This document shows positions 62,270-64,000 of a stretch of 64,000 bases of DNA, piece after piece. This stretch comes from Enoplosus armatus (lineage: Eukaryota; Chordata; Actinopteri; Centrarchiformes; Enoplosidae). The position numbers were made by a program, and so were the translations under genes. Every line of letters starts with the position of its first letter. Within the stretch, counting starts at the first letter, position 1. The stretch covers positions 15,435,692 through 15,499,691 of the forward strand of contig NC_092196.1 of NCBI RefSeq assembly GCF_043641665.1, given 5' to 3'. The notes beneath the pieces were generated by a model, which saw only the letters and a program-made list of their open reading frames with translations, was not told where the DNA came from and made no database searches.

Positions 62270-62480
62270 GTAGTGAACGGGCGAGGCGCTGTGCATCATC
62301 TGCTGTGTAGCCTCAGCTCCGCACAGACAGTGAGAGACAGCCATGGAGAGGTGGAGAGCGGACTGTTTTCTTTGTTATTTTTAAAGTCTTGCAATTCGCA
62401 ACTATGACACTGTTGGCGGTGACTTGTGCAGGTCCAAACGCCCGATGCACTCGAAAGCAGCAAGAAGATTTCCACCGGTT
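62270..62480 (+). promoter_or_regulatory. Promoter-like, CpG-containing segment with candidate first exon (MTLL...)
   Basis: The sequence shifts abruptly to CpG-containing, purine-rich text (GGGCGAGGCGCTGTGC, CCTCAGCTCCGCACAGAC) typical of a vertebrate 5' UTR. An ATG at 62404 opens MTLLAVTCAGPNARCTRK. Donors at 62478 (GTTAAG) or 62483 (GTATAT) end it in phase 2 or 1. Myocardin-family alternative N-termini also begin MTLL, which fits the MRTFB guess, but the splice phase is unverified and four residues are weak evidence. CpG-containing sequence continues to about 63060. Confidence 0.4.
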
Positions 62481-62744
62481 AAGTATATGTCACTTTTTTC
62501 CTCTCCCAGCTCAGGGATTGGGATTGCGGTAGTCGGGAGATATGTGCCATCGCTTTGCTGGTTGTAAATCTATTCGGAAATTGATGTGGGGTTCCCTCTG
62601 TGTCCTCTGACGGCTGGGGAAATGTTTGCGGTCGTCATGTTGTTCGTTTAGTTTAGCAGCTGTTAGCGGGGACGGTGCAGATATTAATAGGTGAATAGTG
62701 TGACAAAGTTGTGCACTTGTCGGTCGGCTGCTGAAAGGCCTGGC

Positions 62745-62765
62745 TGTGTGTGTGTGTGTGTGTGT
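62745..62765. repeat. (TG)10 microsatellite
   Basis: A TG run within the CpG-containing 5' region. The overlapping frames with Val/Cys or His/Thr runs are artefacts of it. Confidence 0.9.
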
Positions 62766-64000
62766 ACGGAGTTTGTTTCTGGCTCCCCTCCCCCACTCGC
62801 CGCTGCTGTTCTGCTCATTCTGGAGAGGCCAAGACATGAATGTGATGAGAGGCTCACTTCAGAGGAACAAACGGATACAGTTTCAGAGAGAAACAGGGAC
62901 ATTTCCTGAACTCGGCTCCGGCCGGCTGAAATCACGCCCAAACCTTTGTAAAAATGCCCGTCAGGCCGCACACCTGTGACCGCAGAACCGTTCATTTAAA
63001 TATCAATGCGCTAACCGAACACGTCTCGTGCCGATGCATCGTTGCACACAGGTAGCGAGATGCTAGTTTGACCCGGAGATTCATTCCTGAGCATTTTAAC
63101 TTCAGCTCTGACAAACTAAGCGTGAAATGTGCTCGTATATCAACTGCCTATATTTTGTGGTTATCATTGTCACCCCAGCACAGCTGGCCTGGTGCACAGT
63201 GCACGTGCTGCTCACACTTAAGGATTGTACAGAGGAAATTCACTGTTGCCAATTGTGTCTTTACTGTCTTTGTTCAATGAGGAAGATGATTTGTATCTGC
63301 TTTGGACAGGACAGAGAGTGGGTGTGCCCTGAAGGGAATGTGATGGCAAACATGAAAAGATATTTCTTATGAAATCAAAGCTAGAGTAAACCCAGATGTC
63401 AGCCTTTTTCCAGATTTATTTCAACCATTAGAGTTAACAACTGCACAGAGTAAAAGTAATTTAGATAAAACTATTTGTGTTAAAATCTTTTAACCAACCA
63501 TTTACTCCTTGTTTTGGTTTGGTCAGAGTCCTTACTGGCCACCATGATTTTGTCCTGGCCGCAGCTGTCCAGAAATACAGGCTGCTGCATGGATGTGTGA
63601 ATCTAAACTGTCAGAGAAAACAGGCTCTTTTTTTATAAGCCGTGGGTACATTAGGAAATCAGAACGGAAAGGGTTACTGACACTGTATCTGGGAAGCTTA
63701 AACATAAACTGTATGTACAGTCCGTAGAGGTGGAGATATAGGCGCTGCTGTGTCAGGGACAATACATGAGGACCAGGATGTGTCCTTGAACAAGACATTC
63801 AATCCCTAAAATCATTAGGTATGCTATTCAGCAGCCGACCCTGCGCTCTGATAGCAGGGAAATGAAATAAGAAGAGAATATGACACGAGGATCAATAAAG
63901 TATCATTTGCTGTACTGTTCATATCAGCTAATAGTAGAGAGGCTGCTTCACTATTGAGTTCATACTGTAACCCTCCAGTGAATTCATCATTGTGATGATA
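62766..64000. other. Right-end flank, likely first intron of the rightward gene
   Basis: CpG-containing to about 63060, then AT-rich. Frames at 63068-63372 (plus) and 63532-63798 (minus) show no family resemblance and no convincing splice pairs. Nothing else is supported to the end of the window. Confidence 0.4.

Noticed and set aside
62511..62995. Minus-strand frames of about 105 residues at the right end
   Set aside because: They run through the (TG)n repeat and CpG-containing 5' DNA; no family match or splice sites.

Overview
The window is nuclear DNA of a ray-finned fish, most likely a spiny-rayed (percomorph) teleost. The genes are split by GT/AG introns and end in AATAAA signals. Their proteins align best, as I recall them, with vertebrate orthologues. 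Several interspersed repeats resemble families I know from percomorph genomes. There are no bacterial, viral or phage genes, no CRISPR array and no operon. I rebuilt the gene models by hand from reading frame, splice consensus and remembered protein families; no alignment was run.

Layout. KDM8/JMJD5 (+, coding 1864-6225) is tail-to-tail with MFSD11 (-, coding 8937-17369). MFSD11 is head-to-head with UBFD1 (+, coding 19529-23702) across about 2.2 kb. UBFD1 is followed by RMI2 (+, coding 24701-26219). RMI2 is tail-to-tail with ZC3H7A (-, coding 27405-37429, non-coding first exon ending at 38768), and their poly(A) signals lie only about 330 bp apart. After a 4.3 kb gap comes a group X-like secreted phospholipase A2 (+, coding 43211-45979). 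A further 5.5 kb gap leads to a tRNA-Thr(CGT) gene (-, 51501-51572). The last 12 kb has no complete gene. It holds one convincing unassigned exon (59110-59295) and several candidate first exons, probably the 5' end of a gene that continues to the right. Remembered human synteny makes MRTFB (MKL2) the leading guess.

The genes are ordinary housekeeping or tissue genes and do not form one pathway: a JmjC oxygenase, a 12-helix transporter-like protein, a ubiquitin-like-domain protein, the RMI2 subunit of the BLM dissolvasome, a CCCH zinc-finger RNA-binding protein and a digestive or inflammatory phospholipase. From memory, all except MFSD11 map to human 16p12-p13, so the window looks like a conserved linkage block with one foreign member.

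I found no undescribed biological system. The points most worth checking are: a 96-nt in-frame, stop-free intron in ZC3H7A; two alternative signal-peptide starts in the PLA2 gene; a set of alternative first exons at the right end; a fold-back transposon relic in PLA2 intron 1; and TAACGTTA-type palindromes near the 5' ends of several genes.
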